Source: [Flexibacter] sp. ATCC 35208
Lineage (GTDB): Bacteria > Bacteroidota > Bacteroidia > Chitinophagales > Chitinophagaceae
Direction of reading: 5' to 3'
Length of the DNA stretch: 64,000 nucleotides
Assembly: GCF_001975825.1 (NCBI RefSeq)
Contig: NZ_MTKN01000006.1
Location: 1 to 64,000 of the forward strand
In this document: in pieces, positions 56,614 through 64,000 of the stretch
Layout: the number at the start of each line of letters is the position of its first letter
How positions within the stretch are numbered: position 1 is the stretch's first letter
The notes under the pieces: generated by a model
What the model was told of the DNA's origin: nothing
Databases searched by the model: none
What the model saw: only the letters and a program-made list of their open reading frames with translations
Translations under genes and position numbers: made by a program

Positions 56614-59013
56614 CTACTCCGTAACATTTTTTAACGCCTCTGTGAGTGTTTTACGATCATCGCCGCTTAAATGAGCGCCATATTTATCGAGGTAGGTTGA
56701 TGCAAGTGGCTTATACTCCTTCCAGTTCTTTTTATTGAAAAGGTAGATAACCTTAGAACGCAGGTAAACTTCCTGCCCGGTTTCACCAAAAGGCTGTAAG
56801 CGTCGTTCAATTAAATTCCAATCCGGTGTATTATCCCGGCGTGCGAAAGCAGGTGCTACATGTTCGTTATACAGGAGGTTAAATATTTTATTCTCTCCAT
56901 ACCGTATACCATAAAGGGCATTAATTGCCGGCACCTGACTGGTGATAAGAGCATAACCTGCACTATCACGCACCCCATTGGTAAACTGAAAAACATAGTC
57001 AAACAGTTCTTTGGAATAAGGCGGATGTAGTGATGCTATGTAGGCGTTGGAGATCCTGGCAGCCCCGGCTTTATCTCCAACCCGGAGGGCTGTAATGGAC
57101 AGCGCACGCAGGAAGGCAGGATTGCGTTCTCCCTGCTTGTAGCGCTCCAGGTCCAGGCTATATGATTCTGCTGGATCGGAAAGATCAGGCGTGTTAGCTG
57201 ATACTGTAGGAAGGGCTGTGGAGGTAGGCACCAGCTCAGCATGTATGGCGCGAAGATCGGCAAATGGAATCTTAATGATTTCTCGGTCGTAGGTCATCAG
57301 CCCGTTTTCTTCGCCTTCCACATCGAATGGCTCCGTGTAAATTGAACCAGCAAGTCCTTCGGTTTCCAGCATCTTTACATGCTGGTACATGATCTTATAT
57401 TTCGTTTTGAGCTGTGCAGGTGTCGCCTGTACATAGCCCCAACCCTGAAGCTCGTTCCACTGATGACCGGGTATGGATACGCCAATACCACCAAACTCTC
57501 CCAGGATACGGACTTTACCACCGTCACCAGGAGCGTTCATTGGATCAGGATATGAGTGTACATCGGCAATATCGCTACTGACCCAGTTTTCTTTACCGGT
57601 TTTAGTTTCCTTGCCGTCTATGAAAATGTATTCACCAGAGTGGGCATTGACCAGGCGGGTAGGATCATATGCTTTCATCCATTCGGTGAGGCGCTTCTGG
57701 TCATAAGAACCCCATTGCTCGTTAAAGAGCACCCAGGTTATAATACAGGGATGGCTATAGAGTTGGTCTACATTATCACGGCTTTCTTTTTCAAAAATGG
57801 TTTTTGTCTCAGGGGTAAGATTAAAGGCTGCATTGGGCATATCCTGCCACACAAGCATTCCCAGTTTATCGGCATGATAATACCAGCGGTCCGGTTCTAT
57901 CTTGATGTGTTTGCGGATGGTGTTAAATCCCATGGATTTTATGGCCTTTATATCGAAAGCAAGCGCATCGTCGGTGGGAGCGGTGAGTAGCCCTTCCGGC
58001 CAAAAGCCCTGATCCAGCACACCAAGATTGAAAGTATACTTATTATTTAAATAAATGCGGGGATATCCCTTCTCATCTTTCTGAATAGATACTTTACGCA
58101 TTCCAAAATAGCTGGTTACCTGATCTACCATTTTACCGTTTTTTATCAACCGTACCTCTAAATCATATAAAAATGGATCGGCAAAGCTCCAAAGATGTGG
58201 TGAGGGAATTTTAAGTGAAACAGCGCTGCCGGTTTTCCCTTCTGCTTTGGCGACCTGTTTGCCCCCTGAAGAAGCAACAAGTGAAATCTGGTAGCCGGAA
58301 GGGGCCTTGATCATAGCTGTTAGTGTGGATCTATCAATATCGGGCGTAAGTCGGAGATCCTCAATATGGGCAGTAGGGACTGTTTCTATCCAAACAGTCT
58401 GCCAGATACCTGTAGATGCGGTATACCAAATATTCTTGGGGTTTAGTACCTGTTTACCATGCGGGTTTGGACCCTGGTCAGTTGGGTCGTAAACCTTTAT
58501 CACCAAATCGTTATTACCTGGGTGTAAAGCGGTAGAGATATCAAAAGAGAAGTGTTGATATCCTCCGGTATGCTCACCGATTTGCTGACCGTTTACAAAA
58601 ACGGTGGCCTGCCAGTCTACTGCCCCAAATTGTAGCAGCGTTCTCTGTCCTGGAACTTGGTGATCTATAATGATGGAAGTTTTATACCATAGGTTTTGTG
58701 TGGGTGAAACAGCTTTCTGAACGCCACTAAGTGATGATTCTATTGGGAATGGGACAAGTATCTGTCCCTGATAGGTGTTGGGCATTGCACTGTCTTTGGC
58801 AGTAATGGCATATTGCCATAGACCGTTCAGGTTTTGCCACTGAGGGCGTATCATCTGAGGACGTGGATATTCAGGAAGGGCGTTTGTAGGAGTTACTTCT
58901 TTTGCCCAACGGCTTTGAATGGGTGTGCTCATGGGATTATAACCCGACTGTCCATGTAATGATGAACTAGCGATGGCCATGCATGCGCATAGCAATAGAT
59001 TAATTCTTGTCAT
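56614..59013 (-). CDS. glycoside hydrolase family 2 enzyme
   Basis: This 799-residue secreted enzyme (signal ACMAIASSSLHGQ) has a jelly-roll sugar-binding domain (about 45-215: LNGLWQYAI, FGAVDWQATVFVNGQQIGEHTGGY), an Ig-like domain and a TIM barrel. The acid/base E432 lies in FNEQWG, and the nucleophile E506 lies in LGEFGGIG. The layout is that of beta-galactosidase/glucuronidase-like enzymes acting on the non-reducing end. The C-terminal ~190 residues form a helical extension. It is not linked to a SusCD pair on the same strand; an AraC-type gene is divergent from it 315 bp away. The exact sugar is not decided. Confidence 0.93.
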   Translation of the reverse strand: MTRINLLLCACMAIASSSLHGQSGYNPMSTPIQSRWAKEVTPTNALPEYPRPQMIRPQWQNLNGLWQYAITAKDSAMPNTYQGQILVPFPIESSLSGVQKAVSPTQNLWYKTSIIIDHQVPGQRTLLQFGAVDWQATVFVNGQQIGEHTGGYQHFSFDISTALHPGNNDLVIKVYDPTDQGPNPHGKQVLNPKNIWYTASTGIWQTVWIETVPTAHIEDLRLTPDIDRSTLTAMIKAPSGYQISLVASSGGKQVAKAEGKTGSAVSLKIPSPHLWSFADPFLYDLEVRLIKNGKMVDQVTSYFGMRKVSIQKDEKGYPRIYLNNKYTFNLGVLDQGFWPEGLLTAPTDDALAFDIKAIKSMGFNTIRKHIKIEPDRWYYHADKLGMLVWQDMPNAAFNLTPETKTIFEKESRDNVDQLYSHPCIITWVLFNEQWGSYDQKRLTEWMKAYDPTRLVNAHSGEYIFIDGKETKTGKENWVSSDIADVHSYPDPMNAPGDGGKVRILGEFGGIGVSIPGHQWNELQGWGYVQATPAQLKTKYKIMYQHVKMLETEGLAGSIYTEPFDVEGEENGLMTYDREIIKIPFADLRAIHAELVPTSTALPTVSANTPDLSDPAESYSLDLERYKQGERNPAFLRALSITALRVGDKAGAARISNAYIASLHPPYSKELFDYVFQFTNGVRDSAGYALITSQVPAINALYGIRYGENKIFNLLYNEHVAPAFARRDNTPDWNLIERRLQPFGETGQEVYLRSKVIYLFNKKNWKEYKPLASTYLDKYGAHLSGDDRKTLTEALKNVTE

Positions 59014-59328
59014 GAAGAGATGACGTTTTGCGTTACTGAAATTGTTAAAAACTGCTGATGGAAAAGGACAGGTAATACGATCAGCTTGTGAAAAAAAATC
59101 CTGGCAAAAGCTACACGTATTAACTGATGTAGCTATGCAAAGGAGGTTGCTTGTCTAAAGTAATTGTCAGTGGGAGACAAATTTATTTGTTGACGCTTTG
59201 ATACTCTGAATTGTAGAATGCAAGATGCATGAATTTTATTGAAAAATCGCAAATGCCATATAAAAATTTTTAAAGAGCATACAAGCATTTACTTACGATG
59301 CTCTTCTGTAAAAACAACCGCCTGAAAA
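59014..59328. promoter_or_regulatory. divergent promoter region between GH2 and AraC genes
   Basis: This 315-bp stretch must hold both promoters. I find no clear -33/-7 pair on either strand and no repeat, so the region is noted only by position. Confidence 0.35.
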
Positions 59329-60339
59329 ATGGCAAGCGAATTTTTAAATCAAATCGATATGGCAACGTTATTAGAACCTTATTACAGAGTAGATACATTT
59401 CCCAATGCGCGTGATTTATTACTGGAGGAAAACCCTTTTCTTATTCCAGGCACATCAGCCGCTGTTGTAAAACTTCAAAGCGGGAGTATGATTAGACAGC
59501 AATTAAAGGTAGATGCCTTTAACCTTCATTATGCACGCTTGTCTCTCAACTCAACGGAGGAGTTTTCTTCGGTTGTGGATCCGGGTACCATTTGCCTGTT
59601 TTATGTCGAACAAGGGAAAATGGCGTTTTCCCAGGTTCCTGATTTAAATATTCAAGAGGGGCATATGCTGCTCTATCATCTGGCAACAGGTTCCCAGAAA
59701 ATTAGAATCAGGGAAGGCAGGTCATGTTGTATGCGTTTTGATATTGCCCCTCAATTCCTTACCAGTTTTGCAATGCTATCAAAACAAGTACAATTATTAA
59801 TAGATTGTGTGTCCAGTAATGATACGCGCTATTCAATACCGCACAAACCAACCTATAAAGGGCTGCGACAGTTAAAAGAAATACTGCAGTGCCGTCTGGA
59901 GGGCAGGGAGCGCGAAAAGTTTTTGGAACTGGCCTTTCAATTATTGTTGTTTTCCTATACCTATGCAGACCTACCGGTTGAAAAAGATACAATTCAATCT
60001 CGTCAGGCGCAAATGGCCGCAGAAATAGCTGAGTACATAGAAAACAACCTGGATACAAAACTGAGTGTTGAACGCATCAGCCGAAAATTTAAACTTAGCG
60101 AGTACTATATTGGCCTTTGCATGCACAAGGTTTATGGTGTAAGTATACCTGAATATATACACGATCTGCGTGGCAAACGCTTGGAACTGCTTGCTAAAAA
60201 AACAGACATGAGTGCCAGCGACGTAGCCGTAGAGCTCGGCTTTTCAGATGTCAGCCATATGAGTAAGGTATGTAAGAAGGTATTTAACTGCACTTTTTCT
60301 CAATTGCGAAACGGCCAGCATAATGATTTGTTGGATTAA
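59329..60339 (+). CDS. AraC-family transcriptional regulator 2
   Basis: This 336-residue regulator has a cupin-like N-terminal region (PGTICLFYVEQGKMAFS) and a C-terminal AraC DNA-binding domain (about 235-330: KLSVERISRKFKLSEYYIGLCMHKVYGVSIPEYI, DVAVELGFSDVSHMSKVCKKVF). It is divergent from the GH2 gene and probably controls it. The ligand is not known. Confidence 0.92.
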   Translation: MASEFLNQIDMATLLEPYYRVDTFPNARDLLLEENPFLIPGTSAAVVKLQSGSMIRQQLKVDAFNLHYARLSLNSTEEFSSVVDPGTICLFYVEQGKMAFSQVPDLNIQEGHMLLYHLATGSQKIRIREGRSCCMRFDIAPQFLTSFAMLSKQVQLLIDCVSSNDTRYSIPHKPTYKGLRQLKEILQCRLEGREREKFLELAFQLLLFSYTYADLPVEKDTIQSRQAQMAAEIAEYIENNLDTKLSVERISRKFKLSEYYIGLCMHKVYGVSIPEYIHDLRGKRLELLAKKTDMSASDVAVELGFSDVSHMSKVCKKVFNCTFSQLRNGQHNDLLD

Positions 60340-60540
60340 AGCCTTCGTTAAAAAATACCTGTAAATTTTATAAATTATACAACGAACCCGCCTATCCTAC
60401 GCCGTACCTTTATATCGACAATACAACAGTTGTAAATAATTTGTGTAAAGGGTCTTTGATCGCTTAGTAAGTTGGCCAGCTTTCTTTTTCTTCAATCGTT
60501 CATTAACTCGTTCATGGATAAGGTGCGTCACCTAAATAAA

Positions 60541-60567
60541 CGCCGGCGGTGAATCCGAACGCCGGCG
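60541..60567. repeat. paired CGCCGGCG palindromes
   Basis: CGCCGGCG occurs at 60541-60548 and 60560-60567; each is self-complementary and they can also pair with each other around an 11-nt loop. It is GC-rich unlike its surroundings and lies in the 346-bp gap after AraC, so a terminator or an RNA structure is likely. The rest of 60340-60685 holds no gene. Confidence 0.45.
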
Positions 60568-60685
60568 GGGTGACCATGCCCGCAAATTAATCTCGTCCTA
60601 TAAAATTCATGAGGGTGATAAAGATAAAATACCCAAATCGTATCCTTTGTTTGAATGATTTCTCACCTTATCAATCGTTTGCATT

Positions 60686-63600
60686 ATGAATAAGACCGCC
60701 ATTATAATCGGAGCAGGGCCGGCAGGGTTGACGGCAGCTTACGAACTACTCACACGCACTGATATAAAGCCAGTCATTCTGGAAAAATCCCATGATATAG
60801 GAGGCATATCACGTACGATCCGGTATAAAGGTAACCGGATGGATATCGGCGGCCACCGTTTTTTTTCCAAGTCGGACCGCGTTATGAAATGGTGGTTGCA
60901 GTTTATGCCATTGGATATAGATTCCGATCCAGCCACACGTATTCATTACCAGGGCAAGTCCAGGACCATCAGTAAAAGCTTGCAGGCAGAACTTGAAAGC
61001 ACCGAGAAAAAGTCTGCTACCCCGCCTACCCCCAATACAGAGCCTTTTGTGATGTTATTACGCAGGCGGCTCTCACGCATCTTCTTTCTGAGAAAATTCT
61101 TCAATTATCCTTTGCAACTTTCTTTTGATACGCTGCAGAAGCTTGGTTTTGGCACCACCATGCGTATCTTCTTTTCCTATGTATATGCGCGGGTCTTTCC
61201 CCGAAAACATGAGAAGTCGCTCGAAGACTTTTTTATCAATCGTTTCGGGCAGACACTTTATCAGCTATTTTTTAAAGATTATACCGAAAAGGTATGGGGC
61301 GTTAGTTGCAGGGAAATTTCACCGGAATGGGGTGCCCAACGTATAAAGGGACTGTCAATAACCAAAGCCCTTGAACATGCAATAAAATCGGTTACCCGCA
61401 AGCACTCTAAAGATCAAGTATCTCAAAAGGACACAGAAACAAGCCTCATTGAAAATTTTCTGTATCCGGCACTTGGACCAGGGCAATTGTGGGAAGAGGT
61501 AGCCCGTCAGATTCAGGTGATGGGAGGTGAGATACACTTCGGACAAAATGTGGCGGGGATTGCGACAACCGTAAACGTAGGAGGGAATAGCATTGACCAA
61601 ATGGTTAAGGCAGTTAAAACGAAGGATAGTGAAACCGGTGAATCGTATACTTTCTGTGGAGACTACTTTTTTAGTACGATGCCTGTTCAGGAGTTGATTG
61701 CCGGAATGGGAGAGGAGGTACCTGGTTCAGTAAGAGAGGTGGCCGCCGGTTTACAATATAGGGATTTCATTACGGTTGGATTGCTTATCAAAAAAACTGG
61801 CTTTGGGACATCAAATACCACCCATCCGCTAGAAACCCTTCAAGATACGTGGATATATATTCAGGAGAAGGATATGAAAGTAGGAAGGATACAACTCTTT
61901 CATAACTGGAGCCCCTATCTAGTAAAGGACTCAGACACCTGTTGGGTAGGCATGGAATATTTTTGTCAGCAAGGGGATGAACTGTGGCAATTAACTGATG
62001 AACAAATGAAACAGGTTGCTACCTGTGAATTGGAATCAATGGGCCTGATATCCCCTGGCGCGGTGATCGATGGTACCGTTGCCCGAATAGAAAAAACATA
62101 CCCAGCTTACTTTGGTACCTATGATCAATTTAATTCTATCAAAGAGTATGTAGATCAACATCAAAATTTATTTCTTGTCGGCAGAAATGGCATGCATAAA
62201 TATAACAATGCCGATCATTCTATGTTGACAGCCATGACAGCGGTAGACAATATTATTGATGGAATTGTTACGAAGGCAAACATTTGGGCAATTAATACAG
62301 AACAGGAGTATCACGAGGAAAAAGCCACTGCAGGTCAACAGACAGCTCAACCCGCACCAGATTCAACCCAAATAGAGCGGCCTTACTGGAAAGAGTGGCT
62401 TCAGCAGCCCCGTTACAAAACATATGGTTGGCTTGCTATTGCGGCGGTATTGATTCAGTGGATTGTTTTTAAATATTTGTACCCCTATGCCAGCTTTATC
62501 AATGGAGATTCTTATGCTTATCTGGAAACTGCTTACCATAATTTAACTATCAATACTTATCCAGTAGGGTATTCAATGTTCCTGCGATTGGTTAGCGTAT
62601 TTACCAAATCAGATACTGCACTAGTTACAGTACAATATCTGATACAGCAGGCCAGTCTTGTAGGTTGGTTGTTCAGTGTTTTTTATTTCCTGCGGCTAGG
62701 TAGAGCAGTTGAAATAATACTCTTGTGTTTTTGGGTATGCAATCCGGTATTTCTTTACCTGGCAAACTATGTATCGAGCGATAGCCTTTTTCTCACGCTT
62801 AGCCTGGTTTGGTTTACGATACTGCTCTGGATCTTATTTCAGCCCACCAAACAACTATTGTTCTGGCATGGTATCGTCATCATACTGGCTTTTATGGTTC
62901 GTTACAATGCCATGTGGTATCCAATAATAAGTGTGTGTGTAATATCGCTATCCCAACAATCCTTGATACGAAAGGCGGCAGGTATCATGTGGTCATTGGC
63001 ACTAATTGGACTTTTCGGGTTCTATACTGCTGCAGAATACCAACGGACTACGGGCATACGGCAATTCTCTCCGTTTTCTGGATGGCAGTTAGCTAATAAT
63101 GCGCTTTATGCTTATCGGTATGTGGATGGCACAGCTGTGAAAAAAGTACCTCCACGATTTCAGGAATTGGACAAAACAGTTAGAACCTATTTTGATACGA
63201 CAAGGGATACCGATAAATACCCACAGGAATTGTTAAAGGCTAGTACAGTATATATGTGGGATATCCGTTCTCCGCTACAAATTTATATGCTGAAGCAATT
63301 TCGTAAAGACCCATTAGCCAGTTCTTTGAAACGATGGGCGAAAGTAGGACCACTGTATAAAGAATATGGTTCTTATCTAATTCGCCAATATCCTGTCACA
63401 TTTATTCAAATGTATGTTTGGCCCAACTTCCTGAAATACTATGCACCACCAGTAGAATTTTTAGAACAATATAGCACGGGGAAAGATAGTGTAATGCCAA
63501 TAGCAAAAGCTTGGTTCGGATACAAAAGCCTTCGGATAAAAAGCCGCTTTAAAACAATGGAAGTACACGTATTGGATTTTTTCCCCGTTTTTACTGGAGC

Positions 63601-63889
63601 AATCAATATACTATTCGTGTTAAGTATTATTAGCTTTTTTATACTCGAAGGATATAAGCAAAAAAAGGTGTTGACAAAACTAGTGATTATAGCTGGTTCC
63701 TATTGGATGATGAATTTAGCTTTCAGTGTGTTTGCTTCACCGATCGCATTGCGGTTTCAATTGTTAAATATCATCATCGTACTGAGTTGTACTTCAGTAA
63801 TTATTGAATACATCGTAAAGTCCATGAGAACGATGAATATTTCTGTTTCAGAAATTAATGCAGAAGAAAATATTATTCTGATCCATTAA
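60686..63889 (+). CDS. FAD-dependent oxidoreductase fused to a multi-TM (GT-C-like) domain
   Basis: This 1,067-residue protein joins two usually separate proteins. Residues 1-530 form an FAD/NAD(P)-binding oxidoreductase: [14 protein letters not shown] (7-20), then GGHRFFSK and the C-terminal [18 protein letters not shown]. This resembles the UDP-galactopyranose-mutase/protoporphyrinogen-oxidase group. From about residue 575 to 1050 there are about ten membrane helices, with a conserved acidic-loop region ([12 protein letters not shown], about 612) and [15 protein letters not shown], as in lipid-linked-sugar glycosyltransferases of GT-C fold. The open frame is continuous without a shift. A role in sugar activation coupled to transfer is inference. 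It is followed by a MauE-like gene 18 bp later. Confidence 0.88.
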   Translation: MNKTAIIIGAGPAGLTAAYELLTRTDIKPVILEKSHDIGGISRTIRYKGNRMDIGGHRFFSKSDRVMKWWLQFMPLDIDSDPATRIHYQGKSRTISKSLQAELESTEKKSATPPTPNTEPFVMLLRRRLSRIFFLRKFFNYPLQLSFDTLQKLGFGTTMRIFFSYVYARVFPRKHEKSLEDFFINRFGQTLYQLFFKDYTEKVWGVSCREISPEWGAQRIKGLSITKALEHAIKSVTRKHSKDQVSQKDTETSLIENFLYPALGPGQLWEEVARQIQVMGGEIHFGQNVAGIATTVNVGGNSIDQMVKAVKTKDSETGESYTFCGDYFFSTMPVQELIAGMGEEVPGSVREVAAGLQYRDFITVGLLIKKTGFGTSNTTHPLETLQDTWIYIQEKDMKVGRIQLFHNWSPYLVKDSDTCWVGMEYFCQQGDELWQLTDEQMKQVATCELESMGLISPGAVIDGTVARIEKTYPAYFGTYDQFNSIKEYVDQHQNLFLVGRNGMHKYNNADHSMLTAMTAVDNIIDGIVTKANIWAINTEQEYHEEKATAGQQTAQPAPDSTQIERPYWKEWLQQPRYKTYGWLAIAAVLIQWIVFKYLYPYASFINGDSYAYLETAYHNLTINTYPVGYSMFLRLVSVFTKSDTALVTVQYLIQQASLVGWLFSVFYFLRLGRAVEIILLCFWVCNPVFLYLANYVSSDSLFLTLSLVWFTILLWILFQPTKQLLFWHGIVIILAFMVRYNAMWYPIISVCVISLSQQSLIRKAAGIMWSLALIGLFGFYTAAEYQRTTGIRQFSPFSGWQLANNALYAYRYVDGTAVKKVPPRFQELDKTVRTYFDTTRDTDKYPQELLKASTVYMWDIRSPLQIYMLKQFRKDPLASSLKRWAKVGPLYKEYGSYLIRQYPVTFIQMYVWPNFLKYYAPPVEFLEQYSTGKDSVMPIAKAWFGYKSLRIKSRFKTMEVHVLDFFPVFTGAINILFVLSIISFFILEGYKQKKVLTKLVIIAGSYWMMNLAFSVFASPIALRFQLLNIIIVLSCTSVIIEYIVKSMRTMNISVSEINAEENIILIH

Positions 63890-63907
63890 CCCCTATAGTT
63901 ACAAATA

Positions 63908-64000
63908 ATGAAAAAAGATCAATATATAGAAATCGTTTCTTTGCTGTTTTCTGCTCTGTTTCTGTATTCAGGTATCGACAAGTTAACCGGATATTCAGTT
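63908..64000 (+). CDS. second MauE/DoxX-like protein, 3' end outside window
   Basis: The ATG at 63908 opens a frame reading MKKDQYIEIVSLLFSALFLYSGIDKL, with the first hydrophobic helix and the AxSGIDKL turn seen also in the MauE-like protein at 52084 (AAVSKVSDM). The gene continues beyond the right edge. It starts 18 bp after the FAD-fusion gene. Confidence 0.7.
   Translation, partial: MKKDQYIEIVSLLFSALFLYSGIDKLTGYSV

Overview
The window looks like chromosomal DNA from a Bacteroidota bacterium, most likely Chitinophagaceae and probably Chitinophaga or a close relative. The reasons are a SusC/SusD pair with an STN domain, a FecI/FecR pair, TAnnTTTG-like promoter boxes, an N6-methylase/SNF2-helicase giant with a DUF1896-like partner (typical of Bacteroidota integrative elements), Rhs/YD-repeat proteins and a class I terpene synthase. 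Identification is from reading the sequence only; no database search was run.

Layout. 0-4.5 kb: the 3' end of a large Rhs toxin gene with a nuclease-like C-terminus and a coupled candidate immunity gene. 4.5-10.8 kb: a decayed mobile region with a truncated tyrosine integrase, a duplicated integrase 3' flank, a Dam-type methylase, a PAPS-reductase-like pseudogene, a C5-cytosine methylase pseudogene and a lone copy of an unknown protein family. 10.8-16.5 kb: an MFS exporter, then a terpene synthase between a response regulator and a sensor kinase, then a possible small RNA. 17.0-26.6 kb: a minus-strand block holding an IbrB-like ParB protein, an IbrA-like PP-loop protein, a small acetyltransferase-like protein, an SNF2-type helicase, three unknown proteins and two secreted envelope proteins. 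26.6-32.6 kb: two inverted-repeat-bounded units, an Rhs relic and four tandem paralogs of the same unknown family seen at 9 kb. 33-38.5 kb: a lipoprotein, a papain-like protease, a small unknown gene and an AbiE-type toxin-antitoxin pair with two inverted-repeat operators. 38.9-45 kb: the methylase/helicase giant and its DUF1896-like partner. 45.5-56 kb: SusC, SusD, a beta-propeller-like protein, a small cysteine-containing secreted peptide, a MauE-like membrane protein, an AraC regulator and FecI/FecR. 56.6-64 kb: a GH2 glycosidase, a second AraC regulator, an unusual FAD-oxidoreductase/multi-TM fusion and the start of a second MauE-like gene.

Most of 4.5-45 kb reads as accessory DNA: conflict systems (Rhs toxin, AbiE), DNA-modification genes both live and dead, and lineage-specific gene families. 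The two best candidates for something undescribed are (1) the five-member ~280-residue paralog family at 9 kb and 29-32.5 kb, and (2) the IbrB-IbrA-helicase operon at 17.8-24 kb, which resembles known sulfur/PP-loop DNA-modification or defence modules without matching one I can name. A third is the MauE / cysteine-peptide / propeller group beside SusCD.
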